Positions 1-5,100 of a stretch of 7,074 nt of DNA are shown here, piece after piece. How positions within the stretch are numbered: position 1 is the stretch's first letter; each line of letters begins with the position of its first letter. The notes beneath the pieces are model-generated. The model was given only the letters and a program-made list of their open reading frames with translations, did not search any database and was not told the DNA's origin. The stretch is from JANWHZ01 sp035758575 (GTDB taxonomy: Bacteria > Patescibacteriota > Saccharimonadia > Saccharimonadales > UBA4665), in contig DASTXH010000062.1 in assembly GCA_035758575.1 (NCBI GenBank), positions 1 through 7,074 of the forward strand, in the 5' to 3' direction. The position numbers and the translations under genes were made by a program.

Positions 1-70
1 GAGGAGCCGAGCGACGAGTTGTTGGGCCGGTTGTAGAACGTATCAACACACACCCACGTGGGTGGAGCTA
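1..70. repeat. 70-bp direct terminal repeat, left copy
   Basis: These 70 bases recur exactly at 7005-7074. The unit contains a 14-bp perfect palindrome (51-64, caccc-acgt-gggtg) and the 13-mer at 30-42 whose reverse complement lies at 6966-6978. Exact end-to-end identity is what a circular molecule of 7004 bp gives when it is cut open. It is also what an assembler gives when a contig stops in the same repeat on both sides. No reading frame of note crosses it. Confidence 0.97.
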
Positions 71-71
71 A

Positions 72-101
72 CCTTGATCTTTTGGATACTTTTCTATCAA
101 G
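72..101 (+). repeat. Left arm of 30-bp imperfect inverted repeat
   Basis: The reverse complement of 72-101 matches 6683-6712 at 26 of 30 positions by eye. The outer 13 bases (ccttgatcttttg, 72-84) match perfectly against 6700-6712. The pair brackets the whole gene block in inverted orientation. It probably marks two diverged copies of one dispersed repeat element. Confidence 0.85.
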
Positions 102-111
102 AGAAAAGTAT
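86..111. repeat. Perfect 10-bp hairpin
   Basis: atacttttct (86-95) pairs perfectly with agaaaagtat (102-111) around a 6-nt loop, atcaag. It lies downstream of the UmuD-like gene on the minus strand and could slow or end transcription. The stem is AT-rich and no clean U-tract follows, so I do not call it a terminator. A smaller stem, gccac/gtggc (119-123/129-133), sits next to it. Confidence 0.6.
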
Positions 112-262
112 TGAGTCCGCCACGGCTAGTGGCAAGATGGAAGATGCAGGAACGGCAGAGGTGGCAGCGATACAACGATAGCGCAGGAGTCTGTTACGGA
201 TAGTGGTAGGCGTGAAACGCGCGTGAAATATAAAGGTACAGGATGGAAACGGATGGGCAGGC
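112..262. other. Non-coding stretch downstream of the UmuD-like gene
   Basis: I find no convincing gene here. On the minus strand, downstream of the UmuD-like stop, this is where a umuC-type polymerase gene would normally begin. I read no UmuC N-terminal sequence in any frame. A direct repeat of gcgtgaaa (210-217 and 221-228) flanks a small palindrome, acgcgcgt; its meaning is unknown. Confidence 0.5.
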
Positions 263-649
263 CTAGGCGTTCGTCGGCTCCCTACCCTCCCTATACTGGT
301 GTATCACCGCTGTTACCGTGCCCCACACCACGGCACTGTCATCTAGGCGAGTCGGCCGGGACAGGTTGAACTGCGCGCCATCGTGCCACAGTACCAGATC
401 TTGCGGCCGCGGCGGCGTAATGCGGTCCACTATGGCCAGGTCGCCGTTGAAGATACCCTGGGTAATGCCCTCTTCACCCCGCACGCGGAACATAAAGGTG
501 CTGCTGGGGTTTTTGATAAGCAGCTGGTTGAGGTCGAGCCCGCGCAGGCGCTTGTCGGCTGCGGCATTCGGAAAACCGGTATGGATGCTCACGCCATCGG
601 CGGCGGGTTGGTCGAGCCAGGACGTGTCGGAAGATATAACGCTGTCCAT
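263..649 (-). CDS. UmuD-like S24-fold protein lacking the catalytic Ser-Lys dyad
   Basis: This 128-aa protein aligns over its length with E. coli UmuD, and the residue numbers coincide without adjustment: GFP at 25-27, the LDLNQLL block at 38-44, NGDLAIVD at 68-75, and WGTVTAVIHQYR at the C-end. UmuD is the self-cleaving subunit of translesion polymerase V, acting through Ser60 and Lys97 and cut at Cys24-Gly25. Here position 60 is Glu (RGEEG instead of SGDSM), position 97 is Ser, and position 24 is Thr. The fold looks intact, but auto-cleavage should be impossible by the known mechanism. The ATG at 649 is preferred to the longer frame from 772, because the extension overlaps the upstream gene and carries no UmuD similarity. 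The start lies 2 nt past the stop of the 81-aa gene, so translation is probably coupled. No umuC follows in the window. It could be a regulator, a UmuC partner encoded elsewhere, or a structural relict. Confidence 0.85.
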   Translation of the reverse strand: MDSVISSDTSWLDQPAADGVSIHTGFPNAAADKRLRGLDLNQLLIKNPSSTFMFRVRGEEGITQGIFNGDLAIVDRITPPRPQDLVLWHDGAQFNLSRPTRLDDSAVVWGTVTAVIHQYREGREPTNA

Positions 650-651
650 GG

Positions 652-897
652 TTATGCCCGGCTCACCAGCGTCCACTGGTTCCCTTCCTCGCGCAGCCGA
701 TAACTCAACCCATCCGCGCCGCTCATGTCGAAAAATCGGCAGCTGCGGCCCGCCCGCTCTATGCGGCAGCACAGGCCGTTGGTGAAGGTTACGGCCTCGC
801 CGCCGTATTCCATTTGCCGGGGGAACGACTTCAGCTCCTTGCCGCTGGTGAAGTAAAAAGCGTTGATATCGATGGTTTCGTTGATAAGCTGTGCCAT
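652..897 (-). CDS. Hypothetical 81-aa protein, coupled upstream partner of the UmuD-like gene
   Basis: I do not recognise the family. The protein begins MAQLINETIDINAFYFTSGK and ends WTLVSRA. It has no signal peptide or membrane segment. Alternating polar and hydrophobic stretches (EAVTFTNGLCCRIE, LSYRLREEGNQWTLVS) suggest a small beta-rich domain, and there are three Cys (43, 44, 53). The ATG at 897 is chosen because a strong GGAGGAG lies 8 nt upstream; the frame stays open to 1041, but that extension has no start signal and crosses the promoter region. It ends in TAA two bases before the UmuD-like ATG, so the two genes form one operon and probably one functional unit. The position suggests a role next to the UmuD-like protein in DNA-damage tolerance or its regulation, but that is inference from neighbourhood only. 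Confidence 0.75.
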   Translation of the reverse strand: MAQLINETIDINAFYFTSGKELKSFPRQMEYGGEAVTFTNGLCCRIERAGRSCRFFDMSGADGLSYRLREEGNQWTLVSRA

Positions 898-905
898 AGT
901 AGAAG

Positions 906-912
906 CTCCTCC
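906..912 (-). promoter_or_regulatory. Strong Shine-Dalgarno of the 81-aa gene
   Basis: GGAGGAG on the minus strand, with an 8-nt spacer to the ATG at 897. It decides the start against the longer open frame reaching 1041. Confidence 0.85.
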
Positions 913-925
913 GTAGATTACATTA

Positions 926-931
926 AATATA
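926..931 (-). promoter_or_regulatory. Possible -10 of the 81-aa/UmuD-like operon
   Basis: TATATT on the minus strand lies 13 nt upstream of the Shine-Dalgarno, in a short AT-rich patch. No convincing -35 sits at 16-18 bp. A half-site ACAG lies just upstream, but I see no full SOS box. Confidence 0.35.
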
Positions 932-1252
932 CCTGTCGTTTTTGAACCGAAGGCGACGGACGAACAAAGAGGATTCCGTGCTGCTTGCCGATACCGTCGT
1001 AGCAAAGCGCCCTGTAGGAACCTGTGTAATCTAGAGGTCAAGCGGTGACGGATAAACCGTATGCCTGCCTAATGCTTCTGTAATAATGGCCTGTGCGGAG
1101 GAAGATACGGGCGGTTGCCCTGCTCAGCCCACACATGACTGCATTTAATTATAGGGCGCCGATTTGGTTTGGCAAGGCGTGTTCCAACAGATACGCAAAG
1201 TGTTGCGGTGTGCGTGTACTATGCACAACGCGCTAACAGACGGGGCGGATCA

Positions 1253-1281
1253 TTGACCGATTGCACCAGGTGGCGTACGGT
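1253..1281 (+). promoter_or_regulatory. Candidate promoter abutting the Nudix-type start codon
   Basis: TTGACC (1253-1258), a 17-bp spacer, then TACGGT (1276-1281), which matches the -10 consensus at three positions including the key A2 and T6. Only 6 nt separate it from the ATG at 1288, so transcription would begin at or next to the start codon. No Shine-Dalgarno precedes that ATG, which fits a leaderless message. Confidence 0.4.
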
Positions 1282-1287
1282 AGCCGT

Positions 1288-1770
1288 ATGAAAGACACGA
1301 AATACACTGTTGCCATTGCACTGAAAAAGGCTAACGCCTCAGATGAGTTTTTGGTAGTAAGACGTCCGCATGACGATAAAGATCTGGCCGATTCGTGGGG
1401 GCTGCCGGCAATCACCCTGCTGCCAGGTGAGTTGCCGGAAGATGGTGCTATACGAGCCTGCCGCGAGAAGCTGGGATGCACTGCAAAACCAACGCGGTTC
1501 CTGGGTATCATGTACCAGAAGCGCAACGCTTACGATATTTTCCTGATGGATATAGAGATGGTGCTCGCAGACGGCGAAACTGCCGACGTAGCAAAAGCCG
1601 ACACCAAAAACACTGCTTACACGGCACAACAATGGACTAGTGACCCAACGGTACTGATGGATTCAGCCCGGCACGGCTCATGCTGCGCCAGCATCTTCCT
1701 GACCGACCGCGGCCTGCTCGACCGCAGTGAATGGATACAATCGCTCGAAGGCTCTGATACTGTCGGCTAG
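1288..1770 (+). CDS. Nudix-type hydrolase-like protein with a degenerate Nudix box
   Basis: The protein has 160 aa from the ATG at 1288. After a beta-strand region (FLVVRRP, 21-27) comes WGLPA (37-41) at the point where Nudix enzymes have WxxPGG. The following box aligns with Gx5Ex7REUxEExGU: Glu48, Arg56, Glu60 and Gly63 are kept, while the first Gly is Ile42, the Glu of RE is Ala57, and the second Glu of the EE pair is Lys61. Nudix enzymes cleave nucleoside diphosphates linked to another moiety, and the acidic residues bind Mg2+. Activity here is therefore doubtful or altered. The C-terminal half (FLGIMYQKRNAYDIFLMDIE; a conserved-looking HGSCCASIFLTDRG) is intact. An in-frame TTG at 1261 would add nine residues but has no better ribosome site. 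The gene converges on the response regulator and shares the bases CTAG as a stop on both strands. Confidence 0.75.
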   Translation: MKDTKYTVAIALKKANASDEFLVVRRPHDDKDLADSWGLPAITLLPGELPEDGAIRACREKLGCTAKPTRFLGIMYQKRNAYDIFLMDIEMVLADGETADVAKADTKNTAYTAQQWTSDPTVLMDSARHGSCCASIFLTDRGLLDRSEWIQSLEGSDTVG

Positions 1771-2180
1771 CTGAGCTTGAGGTTGTCGAGGATGCTGACG
1801 AGCTCGCGCGGGGTTATCTCGGCTTTGATGATGTAGCCGTCGGCCTGGCGCTCGATGTCGGCGCGCACTTCGTCGCGCTGCTCCAGGTTGGTGATGATAA
1901 TGACTTTGGCTTTCAGGCGCGGCGTCTTGGCTGGGTCGCGCAGCGAACGTAATATCTCGATACCGTCGATGGTGGGTACCATCAGGTCGATCAGAATGAC
2001 GTCGTACGAATCGGTCTGTGCCTTCTGCAGGCCCTTTTGGCCGTCGGTTTCAAAATCTACGCTGTAGCCGCCACGGGTCAGCGCCCGGGCATACAGCTCG
2101 GTAATGAACCGCTCGTCCTCAATACATAGGACGCGTTTGCCATTGGGGGTGACGGCAGCAGCAGGTGTATCTTGATCCAT
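1767..2180 (-). CDS. Single-domain response regulator (CheY-like receiver)
   Basis: The 137-aa protein is one receiver domain preceded by a short tail of about 14 residues. The signature residues are present: the acidic pair Glu21-Asp22 (CIEDE), phospho-acceptor Asp65 (IDLMVP), Thr97 (IIITN) and Lys119 (YIIKAE). No DNA-binding or other output domain follows, so it must act by protein contact, as a phosphate relay or stand-alone regulator. The ATG at 2180 follows the kinase stop by 2 nt and has a perfect AGGAGGT four bases upstream. That ribosome site is part of the kinase's own last codons, so the two proteins are almost surely made together as a cognate pair. Its TAG stop overlaps the TAG stop of the convergent Nudix-type gene, leaving no room for a terminator between them. 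Confidence 0.95.
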   Translation of the reverse strand: MDQDTPAAAVTPNGKRVLCIEDERFITELYARALTRGGYSVDFETDGQKGLQKAQTDSYDVILIDLMVPTIDGIEILRSLRDPAKTPRLKAKVIIITNLEQRDEVRADIERQADGYIIKAEITPRELVSILDNLKLS

Positions 2181-2182
2181 AG

Positions 2183-3724
2183 TTACCTCCTGTAAAGCGA
2201 ATGGTTTTTGATCCAGCCGTGTGGACTTCTGGTAATTTCTTTATTATCGCTGGTCTTGGCGCCTTCGGCAAGCTTGGCATAGGGCAACAGCGTGAAGGTA
2301 AAGGCGCTGCCCTGGCCTTCCTTGCTCTTTACCCAGATGTTGCCGCCGTGCGCTGCCACAATTGCTTTGCACAGGTATAGCCCCAATCCCGTGCCGCCAA
2401 TCTGCGCGCGGTGATGGTGATCGCGGTAAAACTTGGTAAACAGATTGGGCATGATGTCGGCGGGGATGCCTACGCCGTGGTCTTCGACAGTGGTCTCTAT
2501 AAAGCCCTCGCTGTTCATGTCGGATCTGATAGTAATCTCTTTGGAGGGGCCACTGTACTTGACTGCATTGTCGATGAGGTTTCCTATGACCTCTTGGATG
2601 CTGATGCGGTCAGCGCCGACGGGCGGCAAACTGTCGGCAATAGTAAGCTTCAGGTTGATGCCGCGTACCTGGGCACGCAAGGTCATCATATCCACGGCGG
2701 TGGTAAGAATAGAACGCCAGTCTTCTTCATGCAGATGCAGCGTCAGTTGGTCGTTGTCTACCCGGGCAACGTTGAGGATGGTACTGACGAAGGCGGACAA
2801 CTGTTGGGCGGTGGCGTTCATCTTGTCTACGAACCCGGCAAGTTCTGGGCTGAGCTTGCCCTCGGTCTCTTCGGTAAGCGCCTCGATATACCCCTTTAGG
2901 AGGGCCAGCGGCGTACGCAGTTCGTGAACGGTAAGGGCGATAAAGCTGATGGCCTGGTCGTCCTGGCTGTAGCGCTTAGTGTGGTCGAATAGCACCAGCA
3001 CCGTTTCGTAGTGGGCGGTGTTGCCCTTGTTATAGTAGGCGGCCAGATCAAACAGGCGGGTTGGCTGATTGTCGGTAACGTCCAGGCGCACCCGTTCCCA
3101 GGTGTTGCTGGCGGTGACGGTAGTACCCTTTACCTTGCCCAGCCAGGCTTCCAGCGTCTCTTCGCTGGGGAACGACATGCGTACCACCGAGCGGGCGTCC
3201 TGCCCTATGATATCCTCGGCGGCTAGGCCGATGTAGCGGCAGGCAGCGCCGTTGGCAAACAGAATGGTCTGTTCGGGCGATAGCACAAACAGCGGCAACG
3301 GCAGATTGTTGGCAATGAAGTTGGCCTTTAGATCCGAGGACTGATGGGCGGGTGCTTTGCCAAGCGTGTGCTCGGCCATTGAGGCAATTTGGTAGATCTG
3401 CGCCGTCAGGTTGTTTACGAGGACGCGGCCGACCACGAGCTTGCTGACATCGGGTGCGGCTACCTGCTGTTCGTTGGGTGCAATGTGTACGATGGCTTGC
3501 CAAATGGCGCGCAGCGGTTGCATGGCGTAATCAGCTGCCGCGAAGGTGATGATGAACGTCATGATAATGCTGACTGCATAGGCGCCTACCGCAACGAAGT
3601 CAAGGGGCAGATGCAGATGGTTGGTGGTATACCAAATGCCGCCGACGAGCAGCAAGTTTTCTATAAGGATTACGAATACTAGGTATGCTCTGATCTGTAC
3701 GCGTAAGCCCTGAAAGTAATCCAC
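2183..3724 (-). CDS. Membrane-bound PAS-domain sensor histidine kinase
   Basis: The protein has 513 aa. Two membrane helices (about 12-33 and 41-63) are joined by a loop of only some eight residues, so there is no extracellular sensor domain. A linker follows, then a PAS-like region (about 135-250, FVLSPEQTILFANGAACRYI). The kinase core is complete: H-box HELRTP with phospho-acceptor His267, N-box with Asn382 and Asn386 (NLIDNAVKYS), G1 box DHGVGIP (415-421), F-box LFTKFYR (428-434) and G2 box GGTGLGL (443-449). This is the HisKA/HATPase_c architecture of WalK/PhoR-type kinases. A basic tail of about 30 residues closes the protein. The start codon is GTG (3724) with AGGA six bases upstream. 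It begins 8 nt after the DUF3048 stop and hands over directly to the receiver gene. The stimulus is unknown; it could be sensed in the membrane, by the PAS domain, or through the neighbouring extracellular protein. Confidence 0.95.
   Translation of the reverse strand: MDYFQGLRVQIRAYLVFVILIENLLLVGGIWYTTNHLHLPLDFVAVGAYAVSIIMTFIITFAAADYAMQPLRAIWQAIVHIAPNEQQVAAPDVSKLVVGRVLVNNLTAQIYQIASMAEHTLGKAPAHQSSDLKANFIANNLPLPLFVLSPEQTILFANGAACRYIGLAAEDIIGQDARSVVRMSFPSEETLEAWLGKVKGTTVTASNTWERVRLDVTDNQPTRLFDLAAYYNKGNTAHYETVLVLFDHTKRYSQDDQAISFIALTVHELRTPLALLKGYIEALTEETEGKLSPELAGFVDKMNATAQQLSAFVSTILNVARVDNDQLTLHLHEEDWRSILTTAVDMMTLRAQVRGINLKLTIADSLPPVGADRISIQEVIGNLIDNAVKYSGPSKEITIRSDMNSEGFIETTVEDHGVGIPADIMPNLFTKFYRDHHHRAQIGGTGLGLYLCKAIVAAHGGNIWVKSKEGQGSAFTFTLLPYAKLAEGAKTSDNKEITRSPHGWIKNHSLYRR
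2185..2191 (-). promoter_or_regulatory. Shine-Dalgarno of the response regulator, embedded in the kinase 3' end
   Basis: AGGAGGT lies 4 nt before the ATG at 2180. The same bases form the kinase's terminal Arg-Arg codons (AGG AGG) and the T of its TAA stop. Ribosomes finishing the kinase sit on this site, which is a classical arrangement for translational coupling. Confidence 0.9.
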
Positions 3725-3730
3725 GTAGTG

Positions 3731-3734
3731 TCCT
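3731..3734 (-). promoter_or_regulatory. Ribosome site of the histidine kinase, overlapping the DUF3048 stop
   Basis: AGGA lies 6 nt before the GTG at 3724 and overlaps the TAG stop of the upstream gene (TAGGA). It supports the GTG start and coupling to DUF3048. Confidence 0.65.
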
Positions 3735-5058
3735 ATTTGTATGAAACGTTGCTAATGCTGCTGATGGCGCTGATCCAGGTTTGGCCGGCGTTTAATGCCA
3801 ATGGTTTACCGTTGGCATCGGTAAAGACGAGGGGTGCGGTGTTGCTGGCCTTCGACCACGTGCCGGTTTGTACGGTGCCGTCCTGGAACACCTGGATCTG
3901 TCCGCTGCCGATGGGGTTATAGTCGGAGTAGTAGGCCCCGCTGCTGTCGAGCGCGCCGCGCTGCAACGGTACTGCCATGGCAACAACTACTTTTGGCGAG
4001 ATCTGTACCTGGCTGCCGTCTTTGTGTAATTCCATATGTTTTGCCCCCGCTTCGCTGCGATCGTAGCTGTTGGTGGCAGCATTGTAGGCGAACTGTGCAT
4101 CGTAGTAGAAGCCCGAGAATGTCATGCTGATGCTGGTGGCATTTGGCGTCTTGCTGGGGGCTTCTTTCTTATGTGCAAAGCCCGTGTAGCTGCTGCTGGT
4201 GAAGCCTTTGTTGTTCTCTATCTGGTTCAGTTGGGCGATGGATGTATAGACGTTGTGCGGTGCATAGCGGCTGGAGATACGCTCGTAGGCGCCGCTGTTG
4301 TAGAACTGGTTCAGGTCTTTTACGTGCCACGACGTGATATCGCTCAGCGCATCGGGGCTGCCGCCTACATGTGCGTAGGCTGCGTCATAACCAAGGAGCC
4401 ACTGGATGTAGTATGGTCGGGCGCTGCGTACCGGGCCGATGTAGTCTGGCTGTGTGTCCTGGAATAGTGCCATGAAGCGCGTTACACCGCCCTCTGCCAA
4501 CGCTTCAAATACGATACCCGCTTGGTCCAGGCCGGATTGCGGCCGGGCGTCCAGGCTGTTTTCTATCATTACCGCTGTGACCTGGCGTTTATTAACACTG
4601 GGGTCAACCGGTAGGCCGGTAAGCGTGCTGGCGACAGTGGTGGGTTGCGGCGGCGTGTATTTGTGATTTGGCAGTACGGCCGGAGTGACCTTAGGATGAT
4701 ACGTTCGAAGCAACGCAAAACAGCCCCCGCCCCCGCCAAGTACCACTACGGCTGCGATAATGCCGAGGATAATAAGCCGCTTTTTCTTCTTTGCCTTCTG
4801 CGCGCGCATTGAGGACGCCGAAATAGGCGGTAGCTCCGGTTCGCTGAATGGCTTAGTGCTGTTTGTGCCCGGGACAGCTGACGTGCCTGGGTGAGGTGCC
4901 GAGACAGCCGGCATCGGGTCGCTGACTGTGCTAGCGGTGCCAGCCCCCGGGCGTATGACCGTGGTATTTTGGTGCGCCGGATTAGTGGGGTCAAACGCCT
5001 GGCGCCTGGGCGTGAAGAACGATTGATGCCGCCGCGACGGCTGAGGTTTTATATCCAT
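3733..5058 (-). CDS. Membrane-anchored extracellular DUF3048 (YerB-like) protein
   Basis: The protein has 441 aa from the ATG at 5058; a GTG two codons earlier (5064) is possible. The first ~88 residues are Pro/Ser/Thr-rich and look disordered. A run of positive charge (AKKKKR, 89-94) precedes one membrane helix (about 95-117, with a five-Gly run). The basic side lies N-terminal, so the remainder should face outward. The exported part shows the DUF3048 signatures: VMIENSLDARPQSGLDQAG, then EALAEGGVTRFMALFQ, GPVRSARPYY, AHVGGSPDA and APHNVY. The family includes B. subtilis YerB; its biochemical role is not established, and cell-envelope or cell-wall work is usually assumed. Firmicute members are lipoproteins, whereas this one has an internal anchor and a long cytosolic tail. 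It sits 42 nt after gltX and 8 nt before the kinase, so it may be the kinase's extracellular accessory, target or sensor. That last point is inference. Confidence 0.9.
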   Translation of the reverse strand: MDIKPQPSRRHQSFFTPRRQAFDPTNPAHQNTTVIRPGAGTASTVSDPMPAVSAPHPGTSAVPGTNSTKPFSEPELPPISASSMRAQKAKKKKRLIILGIIAAVVVLGGGGGCFALLRTYHPKVTPAVLPNHKYTPPQPTTVASTLTGLPVDPSVNKRQVTAVMIENSLDARPQSGLDQAGIVFEALAEGGVTRFMALFQDTQPDYIGPVRSARPYYIQWLLGYDAAYAHVGGSPDALSDITSWHVKDLNQFYNSGAYERISSRYAPHNVYTSIAQLNQIENNKGFTSSSYTGFAHKKEAPSKTPNATSISMTFSGFYYDAQFAYNAATNSYDRSEAGAKHMELHKDGSQVQISPKVVVAMAVPLQRGALDSSGAYYSDYNPIGSGQIQVFQDGTVQTGTWSKASNTAPLVFTDANGKPLALNAGQTWISAISSISNVSYK

Positions 5059-5065
5059 AAGCACT

Positions 5066-5071
5066 ATTGTA
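5066..5071 (-). promoter_or_regulatory. Candidate -10 directly before the DUF3048 start
   Basis: TACAAT on the minus strand, followed after 7 nt by the ATG at 5058. No Shine-Dalgarno lies between them, so a message starting at the ATG is predicted. I see no good -35, so this may be weak, or the gene may be read through from gltX. Confidence 0.45.
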
Positions 5072-5100
5072 GCAGACGGTTATGGCCTTGATGCGAATTT

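Larger units (their letters stand above)
898..1252. other. Divergent intergenic region
   Basis: This gap of about 355 bp lies between the divergent 81-aa gene and the Nudix-type gene. It holds the left operon's ribosome site and a possible -10. Beyond these I see no RNA gene, repeat or credible small gene. An AT patch at 1144-1154 (tttaattatag) could be another -10 but has no partner at proper spacing. Confidence 0.5.

Noticed and set aside
650..772. Longer start for the UmuD-like gene
   Set aside because: It would overlap most of the 81-aa gene in another frame, shows no UmuD similarity, and the ATG at 649 gives exact UmuD numbering.
318..785. Plus-strand open frame opposite the UmuD-like gene
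   Set aside because: Low-complexity, Arg/Ser-rich translation with no recognisable domain, antisense to a gene with clear homology.
932..960. SOS/LexA box before the 81-aa/UmuD-like operon
   Set aside because: Only one half-site (ACAG) fits the E. coli pattern and no GAAC-N4-GTTC is present. LexA control cannot be claimed.
898..1041. N-terminal extension of the 81-aa gene
   Set aside because: The strong GGAGGAG at 906-912 sits in front of the ATG at 897, and the extension runs through the putative promoter.
1135..1236. 33-codon plus-strand frame with an upstream GGAGGAAG
   Set aside because: The purine run is about 30 nt from the ATG, too far for a ribosome site, and the peptide has no distinctive features.
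2411..2927. Two long plus-strand open frames opposite the kinase
   Set aside because: Both are shadows of the kinase ATPase domain, without ribosome sites or domain similarity.
5085..5094. 10-mer gccttgatgc between gltX and DUF3048, identical to 6681-6690
   Set aside because: The match does not extend beyond ten bases, so it is more likely chance than another repeat copy.
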